A DNA stretch of 64,000 bases from Methylobacterium sp. UNC378MF (GTDB taxonomy: Bacteria; Pseudomonadota; Alphaproteobacteria; Rhizobiales; Beijerinckiaceae). Location: contig NZ_FMWU01000007.1 in NCBI RefSeq assembly GCF_900103195.1, positions 1 to 64,000 of the forward strand, written 5' to 3'. Position numbers and translations under genes: made by a program. The notes beneath the pieces were generated by a model. It was not told the DNA's origin. It did no database searches and was given only the letters and a program-made list of their open reading frames with translations. Positions 26,424-34,658 of the stretch are shown in pieces (positions within the stretch are counted from its first letter, which is position 1; every line of letters begins with the position of its first letter).

Positions 26424-26668
26424 TGACTGCTTTGGGGATCGCCGGCTGGCTGCAAACCCGACTGGGTTGAGTCGGAGCCGAAAGGGTCATGAGCTGTTTT
26501 CCGGTCGCCCACTTCCGGGCAGAGGATGCATCGGAACGGATATGGCCGTCAGATCCCCCCGATCTGCTCCGAGACTATAGAACCACAGCGGCACGGTGCG
26601 GTCTCCGACGTAGCTCGCCAACATATGTGAGGGCCAAATGTACTGACATAGGTTAACATTAACACTGA

Positions 26669-27490
26669 ATGCCACGTAGTCGGCATAGGGAACACCTCGC
26701 CTTGCTAGATCGCCTCGTCCGCAAGCTCGCACATGGAGCGGCGCTCAGCGAGAACGATCATGCTTGCTTGAGCCATATCGTCCGCCACGCACGCATCGTT
26801 GAACCACAGCAACGGCTCGTAGATGAGGGCGATGCGAATCAGCGCGTTCTCGTCATGCTAGAGGGATGGGCCTACCGCTCGAAGCTGCTGGCCAGTGGCG
26901 AACGCCTGATCACTGACCTGATCCTCCCCGGCGACATCAGTCACGTGCTCACGAACCTGCTCGGCTACGCCGACCATTCCGTGACGACCCTGACCAGCGG
27001 TATCATGGCAGAGATCCACCCGGCTGAGATCGAGGTGGCGCTAGAATGCTCGCTCGGCCTCAGGCGAGCTCTGCGTTGGAGTTCGCTCCAGACCGACAGC
27101 ATCTTGCGTCAGGCGCTGATCAACAACGGACGGCGCTTGGCGGCCACGCGCATCGCCCATCTAATCTGCGAAGTACGGGCTAGGTTGCACGCAGTCGAAG
27201 TATCAGTCGAGGAGAGCTTTGCGTGGCCTCTGACCCAGGACGAGCTTGGCGACGTGACCGCGATGACGAAGGTTCACGTCAACCGGTCTCTTCGGGTGCT
27301 ACGGGAGAATGGGCTGATCCTGCTGCAGCAGCGTCGGATGCATGTGCCGGATGCAGGGCGGCTCGCGGCCTTCTGCGATTTCACGCCGGACTACCTTCAT
27401 CTCGGCTACAACTCCGCCGAGGTGAGACGCTCTGAGATGCGCGCGAGCACCATGGAGATGCAGGCGGCTGTGCGGCAGAGGGTAGACTGA
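26669..27490 (+). CDS. Crp/Fnr-family transcriptional regulator
   Basis: 273 aa. The N-terminal cyclic-nucleotide-type sensor barrel (about 25-145) includes QRLVDEGDANQRVLVMLEGW and LILPGDISHVLTNLLGY. The C-terminal HTH_Crp (about 160-240) has WPLTQDELGDVTAMTKVHVN and RSLRVLRENGLI. Cys residues are not arranged as in oxygen-sensing Fnr, so no iron-sulfur cluster is expected. A C-terminal tail of about 30 residues extends past the usual length. It stands alone, 245 bp after the kinase gene. Confidence 0.88.
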   Translation: MPRSRHREHLALLDRLVRKLAHGAALSENDHACLSHIVRHARIVEPQQRLVDEGDANQRVLVMLEGWAYRSKLLASGERLITDLILPGDISHVLTNLLGYADHSVTTLTSGIMAEIHPAEIEVALECSLGLRRALRWSSLQTDSILRQALINNGRRLAATRIAHLICEVRARLHAVEVSVEESFAWPLTQDELGDVTAMTKVHVNRSLRVLRENGLILLQQRRMHVPDAGRLAAFCDFTPDYLHLGYNSAEVRRSEMRASTMEMQAAVRQRVD

Positions 27491-27587
27491 GGTGAAGGTA
27501 GCGCACCGGCCGCACCCTGCAGACGCCGGTCCAGTCATCGAGCGGATTTCATTGGCCGCGTCCCCCCCCCAAAGCCGACGTTCCTTG

Positions 27588-27665
27588 AGGGCGAACGAAC
27601 GGCCGCGTTGTAGAAGCGCCAATGGCGTCCCGAGCGACCGGCTTGGGTGGATTTCTGCCCGTCCG
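27588..27665. repeat. Dispersed intergenic repeat, short copy
   Basis: ACGAACGGCCGCGTTGTAG, AAGCGCCAATGGCG and GGGTGGATTTCTGCCCGTCC align with 31319-31392 (ACGAACGGCCGCTTTGGAG, TAGCGCCAACGGCG, GGAGGCAGTCCGC). This is the clearest second copy of the left half of the 31.3-31.5 kb repeat. Confidence 0.55.
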
Positions 27666-27735
27666 CAGCTGAGAGATAAAAGTATGGTAGCGGACGTTCG
27701 GCCGGGTCACCGGTCGCGCAAGGTAGAGAGCCCGG

Positions 27736-28038
27736 TTAGGTACGTGTCTCTAACGCGCGATCGTCGGCTCCCGGACGTCGCCAGAATACAGACCACCAGC
27801 TCTGCTTGGTCGGAAGCGACGCATCTATAGGGCCGGAAGGCGCTTCGAAGACTGACCGCTTGCGGCTTCGCTCAATAAGCCTGCCGAGGTGTCTCAGTGC
27901 GACAAGTCCTTGATCTGCCATCAAGAGGTGACCCTCGCAGGCGCCGGCGTTCCTCATGCACCGAACGATCTCCTCGGAGTGCGTAATGATACTCTGGGCC
28001 TCTCTGCAGTAGAGGTCCAACTCGGAAATGTCCGACAT
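27736..28038 (-). CDS. Small hypothetical protein
   Basis: 100 aa, soluble. It starts MSDISELDLYCREAQSIITH and is helical through HSEEIVRCMRNAGACEGH. A basic patch follows (RLIERSRKRS), then a Trp-rich tail (SWWSVFWRRPG). AGAGGGGG stands just before the ATG, a strong ribosome site that supports it as real. No family recognised. Confidence 0.55.
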   Translation of the reverse strand: MSDISELDLYCREAQSIITHSEEIVRCMRNAGACEGHLLMADQGLVALRHLGRLIERSRKRSVFEAPSGPIDASLPTKQSWWSVFWRRPGADDRALETRT

Positions 28039-28469
28039 TTGCCCCCTCTGTGCTGACTTGATGTCAGTTCATGAAGCGATGATTATCGTCACAGCTGCGG
28101 AGGCACATCATCCATTTGGGGCTACCGGAGTAGCCTGCTCCGATGGAATGTGTGGCTGAGGCTCATCCGCAGTTCCAAAATGGCCAGTGCGCCAGCGGGC
28201 GGGCGGTTCTGCGAAGGCTATCAACTGCCCGCCTTCGCCGTCCGCGTTCTTCTACGATTTCGCGGAGGGCGCCAATCAGATTCCCGTAACAGATATTGAG
28301 TCGACCTCAAAAACATATGATATTTGACGGCTTCATTTTAGGTGTAGAGTAAATTATAGACGCCGCGAAGGGCTGATCATCCCATTACGTGACCGGTTAT
28401 TATGCAGCAATCTGGACCGATATGCTGCGTTCGTAGTGTCTGTGTTCAATTCAAGCCCGGAGCACGTGC
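28039..28469. other. Gene-free interval
   Basis: No supportable gene. The part near 28290-28400 is AT-rich, including TTGACGGCTTCATTTTAGG and TAAATTATAG, and probably carries the promoter of the next gene. A loose GC-rich inverted repeat occurs near 28190-28250. Confidence 0.4.
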
Positions 28470-28952
28470 ATGCTACAGAGATCTATTCTTCACCGCCACG
28501 CGGATGGATCCGTCCACTACACCCACTGTCATGGCGAGTACGACGCGAGTTGCGATGTGCGGGCCCGCATCTCAATCGCGAAGCTTGGACGACGCCCGCA
28601 CAGGCGGTTGCGTCTGTTCGGACTCTCCCTCAGCATCGCTACCGCGGCGTTCTGGGGCTTGATGCTGCTCTCTCCACCCCTTACCGAAGCCCACAATACG
28701 CCGGTGCGCCTCGCGCCGTGTCTGACGGCGGCGGGCGAGGTCAGCCCCTGGTTCGAGCGTGAGATTCAGCGCCGAGCCAGACTCAGCAATGCGGCGTTTG
28801 AGCGGGGTGGCTTCAAGATGTTGATGCTCGACTATCAGTCCGCCCAGGGGCAGTGCGCCGCCGGCCGAGTTGAGTCCGCCGTGCAGACTTACCAACATTT
28901 GGCGGAACGGCTGGTCGCCTTGTACGAGCGGATCGAGCCAGACGAGCGTTGA
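28470..28952 (+). CDS. Hypothetical protein with one membrane helix
   Basis: 160 aa. A basic N-terminal tail (His-rich: ILHRHADGSVHYTHCHGEYD) precedes one helix at about 47-68 (LRLFGLSLSIATAAFWGLML). An exported alpha-helical domain follows, with two Cys and EREIQRRARLSNAAFERGG and ESAVQTYQHLAERLVALYER. The start is uncertain; 28402 and 28436 open other frames only. Unrecognised. Confidence 0.5.
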   Translation: MLQRSILHRHADGSVHYTHCHGEYDASCDVRARISIAKLGRRPHRRLRLFGLSLSIATAAFWGLMLLSPPLTEAHNTPVRLAPCLTAAGEVSPWFEREIQRRARLSNAAFERGGFKMLMLDYQSAQGQCAAGRVESAVQTYQHLAERLVALYERIEPDER

Positions 28953-29139
28953 GACGTTCGTATAGGGTCGAGGAACTGCTCGCCCTGATCTTCGAGCGGC
29001 TTGCTGGCGGCCAAGGCTCGTTCCGCCCTCCGCATCCACGCGCCGAGATGTGGCACAACGTTACGTGCGATCCGGTGCGGCCGTCGTCCGCCCTCGGCTC
29101 AGAACCATACCGTCGAATAGGTCTTTGGGGCTCGAAATG

Positions 29140-29158
29140 GGCGGCCTAAAAGGCCGCC
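29140..29158. terminator. Bidirectional hairpin between convergent genes
   Basis: GGCGGCC, TAAAA, GGCCGCC: a perfect 7-bp stem with a loop that reads TTTTA on the minus strand. It sits between the plus-strand gene ending at 28952 and the minus-strand gene ending at 29214, as expected for a shared terminator. Confidence 0.5.
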
Positions 29159-29213
29159 AGATGAGATTTGGAGGCCTAAGTCTCGGCCTTGCCGGGCTCC
29201 GGGGGACACTCAC

Positions 29214-29507
29214 TCAATTGCCGCCACCTTGCTGTATCGATGGGCCTCCTGGCCGCGCTTCCGCCTCAGCTCGGATGGCCACAGGCTTCGATGCAAGGTC
29301 GGCAAACAACATCATCTCGTCAAACGGCAGCTCATGATCGGGTGCGATGTTCAGCGACACGACAAACGAGAGGGCGGTCGCAACGACAGCCGCAGCGGCA
29401 ACGAGTAAGTATGTCACAGCCGTGGCGTGAGCTCGGGCGGCATGTATGGCGGCGCAGCCCGCCGCGAAGGCGCAGACCTGCACGGCCGGCGCAGATATGC
29501 TGATCAT
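29214..29507 (-). CDS. Small membrane hypothetical protein
   Basis: 97 aa. Two hydrophobic stretches at about 8-25 (AVQVCAFAAGCAAIHAA) and 29-53 (AVTYLLVAAAAVVATALSFV), then a polar tail with DHELPFDEMMLF and an acidic/basic end. The ATG at 29507 has no obvious strong ribosome site. Unrecognised. Confidence 0.45.
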   Translation of the reverse strand: MISISAPAVQVCAFAAGCAAIHAARAHATAVTYLLVAAAAVVATALSFVVSLNIAPDHELPFDEMMLFADLASKPVAIRAEAEARPGGPSIQQGGGN

Positions 29508-29606
29508 CGACTTGTCCTACACGAAAGCGTCGCGGCCGGCAGGTGCGGAAAGGCCGAAGGCGGCGCTGCCGCAAACTGCGTCTTGCAAGAGGAGCACAGT
29601 GCGCGG

Positions 29607-29828
29607 TCAGTCGTCGCTCAGGGCGGGCGCCACGTCGCGGCTGGGCTCATCGGTCGGGCAGCCGAGCTCGTAGCGCTCGTAATCCGAATTGGCGTCCGCG
29701 CAAGCGGCTACGTTAGCCCCGACGAGGCCCGGCGCTCCGGCGTCTCTGGTGACCTCCGAAGCCTTTACTGGATCGCCGACAGCAATCTGCGAAAGCGCCG
29801 CCACGACAAGTAGCGCGCACACGGCCAT
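29607..29828 (-). CDS. Small secreted hypothetical protein
   Basis: 73 aa from the ATG at 29828. A signal peptide covers about residues 1-18 (MAVCALLVVAALSQIAVG). The mature part has two Cys (VAACADANSDYERYELGCPT), which could make one disulfide. A longer frame from a TTG at 29849 adds seven residues. Unrecognised. Confidence 0.45.
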   Translation of the reverse strand: MAVCALLVVAALSQIAVGDPVKASEVTRDAGAPGLVGANVAACADANSDYERYELGCPTDEPSRDVAPALSDD

Positions 29829-30220
29829 AGGGGGGGTCAAGCGGTACAAGTCTGTGATCTCCGAATGGATCTACGGGTCGGACGACCGGGGCACTATATG
29901 AGATCGCCGCTAGCAGGATCCCTTAAATGAGGGATGTGCAGCTATTCACTAAACTCAATAGTCGGAAGTTGAGCGTCGTGTTGCATATCTGTTGCATCTG
30001 CAGATTTGCGGCAGATAGAATGTAGAAACATAGACATTCCGGCATAGGAAAGCACCTAAGGTATGTATCACCATCGGGACGCAACGAGACCTTGTCGTCC
30101 CAATAATAAATTCTATTTCATCGTATCGAAAGGGTATGGCGGGGCAAATTCGCGCCTTATAATCAGTCTACAGTTTCCCGATGGGGTCGGCTGAGAGAGG
30201 TAACGGGAGGACCATCAAAC
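29829..30220. other. AT-richer gene-free interval upstream of the LuxR-type gene
   Basis: No supportable gene. Base composition is visibly lower in GC than the surroundings from about 29930 to 30150, suggesting regulatory or acquired DNA. It must contain promoters for the divergent small secreted protein and the LuxR-type regulator. Confidence 0.4.
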
Positions 30221-30796
30221 ATGCTGGTGGGCATGCCATTGCTGCGCGTATTCGACCGCATGGGATGCGGGGGCATCATCCTGGCCACCACCGGCCAAAT
30301 CCTGGCGACAAACATCAGCGCTCGGCTCACCCTGAAGCAGATGTTCAATCTTGACGACGCCGCCGTCGCTGCCCTGAACGGCTCGGGGCGTGAGACTATC
30401 AAACAGCTGCTCAGCCGAGGTCGATCTCGGATCAACCTCGATAATGAAGATTGGATTCTGATCGAGCGCAGCTGTCGGCGGCCGCTGATCATGACCTGCG
30501 TACCGGTACCCGTGCTCAGCGACGACGGTCCGCACTCGGTTTTGCTGCTGATCGATCTCGATGCGACACCGCTGCCCAACACGGCCTGCCTGGAGCAGAT
30601 ATTCGGCCTCACGCGCGCCGAGGCGCGGCTTACGCTGTTCCTGGTCGGCGGCAAGACGCTGGCGGAGATAGCGGAGATGCTCAACCTCAGCGTCGCGACG
30701 GTGCGGACGCAGCTCAAATACGTGTTTGACAAGACGCACACCCATCGCCAAGCCGAGTTAGTGGTGCTCGTCTTGCGCCTGGCGTCGCTGCCCTAG
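30221..30796 (+). CDS. LuxR-type HTH regulator with a PAS-like N-terminus
   Basis: 191 aa. The C-terminal LuxR HTH is at about 125-188 (FGLTRAEARLTLFLVGGKTL, AEIAEMLNLSVATVRTQLKY, VFDKTHTHRQAELV). The N-terminal 110 residues (GCGGIILATTGQILATNISA, SLL-like VLLLIDLD) look like a degenerate PAS sensor. GGGAGG stands before the ATG at 30221. Its stop overlaps the stop of the convergent gene by 2 bp. Confidence 0.85.
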   Translation: MLVGMPLLRVFDRMGCGGIILATTGQILATNISARLTLKQMFNLDDAAVAALNGSGRETIKQLLSRGRSRINLDNEDWILIERSCRRPLIMTCVPVPVLSDDGPHSVLLLIDLDATPLPNTACLEQIFGLTRAEARLTLFLVGGKTLAEIAEMLNLSVATVRTQLKYVFDKTHTHRQAELVVLVLRLASLP

Positions 30797-31149
30797 ATTC
30801 TGGCCGGTGGACCCTCCGTGTTCAGCGCCTCGGCACTCAAGGCAGAGGCCGCCGCGGCGAAGCATTCCCGCACCCAATCGGCTGCAGACGAGAGCGTATC
30901 GAACACGATGGCCTCGTGATCGCACGGTCCGAAGCCGGCCTGCAGAAACCAGCCCCCCTCGGCCGGAAGAAGGACTGCAGCCAGGCACTGATCGGCGAAG
31001 ACGAGGTGCGCGTCCTCAGAAGCCCGTCGCGTCGCGGCGCAGACCCCCGTGAAGCTCACATAGACCGAGCTTTGAAAATTCAAGCGGATCTCCCGATCAC
31101 TGAGTGAGCGTGGCACCGCAACGCAGCCGAGATCGACACTTTCTGCCAT
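30793..31149 (-). CDS. Hypothetical protein, convergent with the LuxR-type gene
   Basis: 118 aa, soluble: MAESVDLGCVAVPRSLSDRE, then FQSSVYVSFTGVCAATRRAS, VFADQCLAAVLLPAEGGWFL and an alanine-rich C-terminus. A longer frame to 31233 exists, but the shorter start avoids an AT-rich, low-complexity N-terminus. Unrecognised. Confidence 0.45.
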   Translation of the reverse strand: MAESVDLGCVAVPRSLSDREIRLNFQSSVYVSFTGVCAATRRASEDAHLVFADQCLAAVLLPAEGGWFLQAGFGPCDHEAIVFDTLSSAADWVRECFAAAASALSAEALNTEGPPARI

Positions 31150-31312
31150 CAAAGCGGTATGGTTGTCATCCCCCTTTTGAGGGCAGATTCGTTTCTGGAA
31201 TGGTGAGAACCTATTCTTGTATTTTAAGTTCAACTTTCGAATGTTTCAGCGGCAGCTCATTTTTACGCTGCCCGTCACAGTCAGGCTCCCACCCCGGGTT
31301 GAGTTTGCCAAG

Positions 31313-31545
31313 AGCCTGACGAACGGCCGCTTTGGAGTAGCGCCAACGGCGGCGTGGGCGGCTGTGTTGGGTCGGTAGGAGGCAGTCCGCTTTTCCGGCC
31401 CGCTTTCTCCGAAGCGGTCATTCCGCTTCCGGCCAACTTCCGTCAGGCCGGCCTGCCATCGCGCGCAGAACCGGACGTTCGGTTTCGCGCCCATCTCGGC
31501 CATTCAGCCAACTCCGGTGCCTTCTCCGAAGCGGACACTCCAGCA
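31313..31545. repeat. Dispersed intergenic repeat, longest copy
   Basis: Segments of this stretch recur at 15166-15290 (right half, sharing CGCAGAACCGGACGTTCG) and 27588-27665 (left half, sharing ACGAACGGCCGC), with weaker echoes near 21331-21470, 23140-23235 and 59405-59480. CCGAAGCGG occurs twice inside. The rest of 31150-31650 has no gene I can support. Confidence 0.6.
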
Positions 31546-31650
31546 GCTCAGCCGACAAAGTCCAAGTAGCGCTGAGCCACCTCGAACGATGCCGCTCCCC
31601 GCGAGCCTCGGTGCTTGTGGCACCCAATGGTCGGCCTCACGTACAGCCTC

Positions 31651-32925
31651 ATGGCAAGCGAGTTTGACATCATCATCGTAGGCGGCGGCGCAGCTGGCAT
31701 TGGCGCGGCACGGCAGCTTGCGGCGGACGGGAAGGCGGTGCTGCTGCTTGAAGCGTCGTCGCGCCTCGGAGGCCGCGCGTACACGCAAGACCTCGGAGGC
31801 CATCCGCTCGACCTCGGCTGCGAGTGGCTTCACTCGGGCGACCGCAACGCGTGGGTCGGCATCGCCGAGGCATCGGGCTTCCCGGTCGACCGCAGCGATC
31901 CGCCGTGGACGAAGGCGCATCCCTCCATCGCCCGGGACGAAGACGCCGAGGAGGCGGCCCGGAAGGCGTTCGGCGATTGGGAAGAGCGCCTCGCCCAGGT
32001 CGCGCAAGGCAGCGACCGCGCAAGCGACGCCCTTGAGGCGGGTGTCAAATGGAACGCCTACGTGCGGGCTATCGCCGGCTTCATGAGCGGCATGGCACCC
32101 GAGCAGATCTCCGCCACCGACTACCTCGCCTACGACGATGCCTCGACCGGCAAGAACTGGAACCTGCCGCTCGGCTACGGCACGCTGGTCGCCGCCAGCC
32201 TGCCGTCCTCAACTGCGCTGCGGCTGGCCACGCCGGCCGAGCGGATCGAACTGACGGCGGAAGGCGTCGCCGTGACCACCCGTGTCGGCACCGTCCGCGC
32301 CGGAGCCGCCATCCTCACCGTCTCCACCGCGGTCCTGGCTGGCGACGCGATCCGCCTGCCCGCCGGGGTCGACCCCTGGCGCGAGGCGGCCGCCGCGCTG
32401 CCGCTCGGACGCAACGAGAAGATCTTCCTGGAGATCGCGCGCGACGCCGCGTTCGCGCCGGACAGCCACGCCTACGGCGACCTGCGCGACCCGCGGGCCG
32501 CCGCCTATTCCATCCGACCCAACGGCTGGCCGGTGATCGAGGCGTTCCTCGGCGGCGAGGGCGCCCGCATCCTGGAGGAGGACGGCCCGGCCGCCGGTTT
32601 CGCCCACGTCGCGGCCGAGTTGGTCGCCCTGTTCGGCAGCGACGTGGCGTCGGCCATCCGGCCGCTGGCGGCGACGTCGTGGAGCCGCATGGCGTCCATC
32701 GGCGGCGCCTATAGCTGCGCCCTGCCGGGCCGGGCCGATGCGCGGGCGCGGCTGGCCCGGCCCTTCGAGGATCGGCTCTTCTTCGCGGGCGAGGCGACGC
32801 ACCCCTTCGACTTCATGACCGCCCACGGGGCCCACGACAGCGGGCTGAGGGCCGCCGACGAGGCCCTGGCCGCGCTTCGGGACAGGCACCGCCTCGGAAG
32901 ACGAGACCCGCTCGCCGCCGCGTGA
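31651..32925 (+). CDS. FAD-dependent amine oxidase family protein
   Basis: 424 aa. The N-terminal dinucleotide fold is EFDIIIVGGGAAGIGAARQL, followed by ASSRLGGRAYTQ. The C-terminal FAD site is RLFFAGEATHPFDFMTAHGA then HDSGLRAADEAL. This is the monoamine oxidase / tryptophan 2-monooxygenase-like fold, which oxidises amines with O2; the substrate is not evident. MASEFD at 31651 was taken as the start. A C-terminal fragment of a paralogue survives at 15342-15471. Confidence 0.88.
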   Translation: MASEFDIIIVGGGAAGIGAARQLAADGKAVLLLEASSRLGGRAYTQDLGGHPLDLGCEWLHSGDRNAWVGIAEASGFPVDRSDPPWTKAHPSIARDEDAEEAARKAFGDWEERLAQVAQGSDRASDALEAGVKWNAYVRAIAGFMSGMAPEQISATDYLAYDDASTGKNWNLPLGYGTLVAASLPSSTALRLATPAERIELTAEGVAVTTRVGTVRAGAAILTVSTAVLAGDAIRLPAGVDPWREAAAALPLGRNEKIFLEIARDAAFAPDSHAYGDLRDPRAAAYSIRPNGWPVIEAFLGGEGARILEEDGPAAGFAHVAAELVALFGSDVASAIRPLAATSWSRMASIGGAYSCALPGRADARARLARPFEDRLFFAGEATHPFDFMTAHGAHDSGLRAADEALAALRDRHRLGRRDPLAAA

Positions 32926-33020
32926 GTGCGAGCGGCCTGGTAGCGGCCTGGGCCGCAGAGCACAGAGCCGTGGTCGACGATCTCGACGCCGGCGTCACCC
33001 CATCCCCCTTCGCCGTGCCC

Positions 33021-33713
33021 TCAAACGTGGAGCCCGAAGGTATCCGCGAACCCGCGCCGGCCGGTTTGGGTCAAGGTGACGACCCGCCCGTCCCTGGCCC
33101 GATCAATCCAGCCTAGTTCCTCGCAGCGGCGGCAAAGCAGCGCCCCGAGGCGACCGGCGAGGTGTGGTCGCCTCTCGCTCCAGTCCAGACACGGGCGGCA
33201 GAATAGGCGCTTGGTCCGGCCGACGGGCTCGACCGACACCCCGAACCGCGCGAGCCACGCGTGACCAGCCTCGGTCGCCTCGCCCGCCTCTTCGCCCAAG
33301 ACGATCAGGCCGCGCGAGACGAGCGCATCGGCGATGGCGACCCCGAGACGTCCGGCAAGGTGGTCGTAGCAGGTTCGGGCCGCCCGCAGCTCCGGACTGA
33401 CCCGCGGTGTCGCGCGTGGCTTGGCCGCCCCCGGTCCCGCGGCCGCCACCACCAAGATGGTCTCCAGCATCCGGGCGACCTCGGGCGAGGCGAGCCGGAA
33501 GTATCGGTGGCGGCCTTGCACGGCGACGCCCAGCAGGCGCCCCTCGACCAGCTTCCCGAGGTGGCCGCTCGCGGTCTGCGCCGTGACGCCCGCCGTGTAG
33601 GCGAGTTCCGTGGCCGTCAGGGCCCGGCCATCGAGCAGGGCCGTGAGGATGTTGGCCCGTGCGGGATCCCCGATCAGGGCGGCGGTGCCGGAGAGGCTGG
33701 CGGCGTTCGTCAT
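33021..33713 (-). CDS. ArsR-family winged-helix regulator
   Basis: 230 aa. The HTH is at about 10-85: LIGDPARANILTALLDGRAL, TATELAYTAGVTAQTASGHL and RLLGVAVQGRHRYFRLASPE. A C-terminal domain of about 130 residues contains four Cys (RTCYDHLAG, LFCRPCLDWSERR, LLCRRCEELGW), which could form a metal or thiol site. It is divergent from the ABM-domain gene at 33891, with 177 bp between, so it probably regulates that gene. Confidence 0.88.
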   Translation of the reverse strand: MTNAASLSGTAALIGDPARANILTALLDGRALTATELAYTAGVTAQTASGHLGKLVEGRLLGVAVQGRHRYFRLASPEVARMLETILVVAAAGPGAAKPRATPRVSPELRAARTCYDHLAGRLGVAIADALVSRGLIVLGEEAGEATEAGHAWLARFGVSVEPVGRTKRLFCRPCLDWSERRPHLAGRLGALLCRRCEELGWIDRARDGRVVTLTQTGRRGFADTFGLHV

Positions 33714-33890
33714 CGCACGACCATAGGCCCCCGACGTTCGCCGATCACGACGGAACGCTACGGTCGCGACCGAAGCGTTCGCCGCTGACATCATGAGCTT
33801 CCCGCCACACACTCCTCGTCAATGCAGCGTCGGCCGGCTACCTGGCCGGGATCAACTCGGCCTCACCAGGCCTGCAAAGACGGAGGAGTC

Positions 33891-34658
33891 ATGTTCTCGG
33901 TCATCTTCGAGGTCCATCCCGGCGAGGGCCGGAAGGACGCGTACCTTGAGCACGGCAAGGTGCTGAAGCCCGAGTTGGAGAACATCGACGGCTTCATCGA
34001 CAACGAGCGCTTCACGAGCCGGACCCGACCGGGTTGGGTGCTGTCGCACTCGACCTGGCGGGACGAGAAGTCGGTGATCCGCTGGCGGACGCATGCGGGC
34101 CACCATCTCGTCCAGGAGGAGGGCCGGTTCGAGGTGTTCTCCGATTACCACCTTCGGATCGGTGAGGTGACGGCGGACAGCCACCCGCCCCAGGGCCATG
34201 CGGTGCGCGAGCAGCGGCTCGACGCGACCGAGGTCGGCGACGCCAAGGTGTGCCAGTTGTGCGAGACGGTGCCTCGCGCCGGCCAAGCCCTGCCGGACGA
34301 CCTGACGGGCGCGCTCGGGCTCGCGCTCACGGCCGGCGGCCTCGTGGCATCGGATGTGTTCGACTCGATCTACAATCCGGACAAGACCATGCTTCTGTTG
34401 TCGTGGGTCGATGCCGACGCGGCCTCGGCGTTCAGGCCTGTCGCGCCAGACCAGGCCGAACGCATGCGCATCCGGACCGTGCGGGTGATCCGCGACTACG
34501 GCATGTTCGACCGCCGCGAGCCCGCAGTTCTACCCGCCGGTCGACCGACGGGAGTAGCGGTGAGCCCGACGCTCCGTCCGCTCCGCCACGGTCGTCGCCG
34601 GCCGACGCGGCATGGCTGCGCCGGCATCGGCGTTACGCGGACCGTTTGCGCCCGGTGA
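33891..34658 (+). CDS. Antibiotic biosynthesis monooxygenase (ABM) domain protein
   Basis: 255 aa. The N-terminal ABM ferredoxin-like domain (about 1-100) has MFSVIFEVHPGEGRKDAYLE, GFIDNERFTSRTRPGWVLSH and WRTHAGHHLVQEEGRFEVFS. A second, similar half follows from about 115. The C-terminal end looks frame-shifted. After YGMFDRRE the other frame reads QFYPPVDRRE and stops at 34555-34557, the kind of ending expected, whereas the annotated frame runs on as basic, shadow-like sequence to 34658 and overlaps the convergent gene. A one-base error or mutation near 34520 would explain it. Confidence 0.8.
   Translation: MFSVIFEVHPGEGRKDAYLEHGKVLKPELENIDGFIDNERFTSRTRPGWVLSHSTWRDEKSVIRWRTHAGHHLVQEEGRFEVFSDYHLRIGEVTADSHPPQGHAVREQRLDATEVGDAKVCQLCETVPRAGQALPDDLTGALGLALTAGGLVASDVFDSIYNPDKTMLLLSWVDADAASAFRPVAPDQAERMRIRTVRVIRDYGMFDRREPAVLPAGRPTGVAVSPTLRPLRHGRRRPTRHGCAGIGVTRTVCAR

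Noticed and set aside
28190..28250. GC-rich inverted repeat GCGAAGGC...GCCTTCGC
   Set aside because: Eight-base arms with a 12-nt gap in GC-rich DNA; no positional link to a gene end or promoter.
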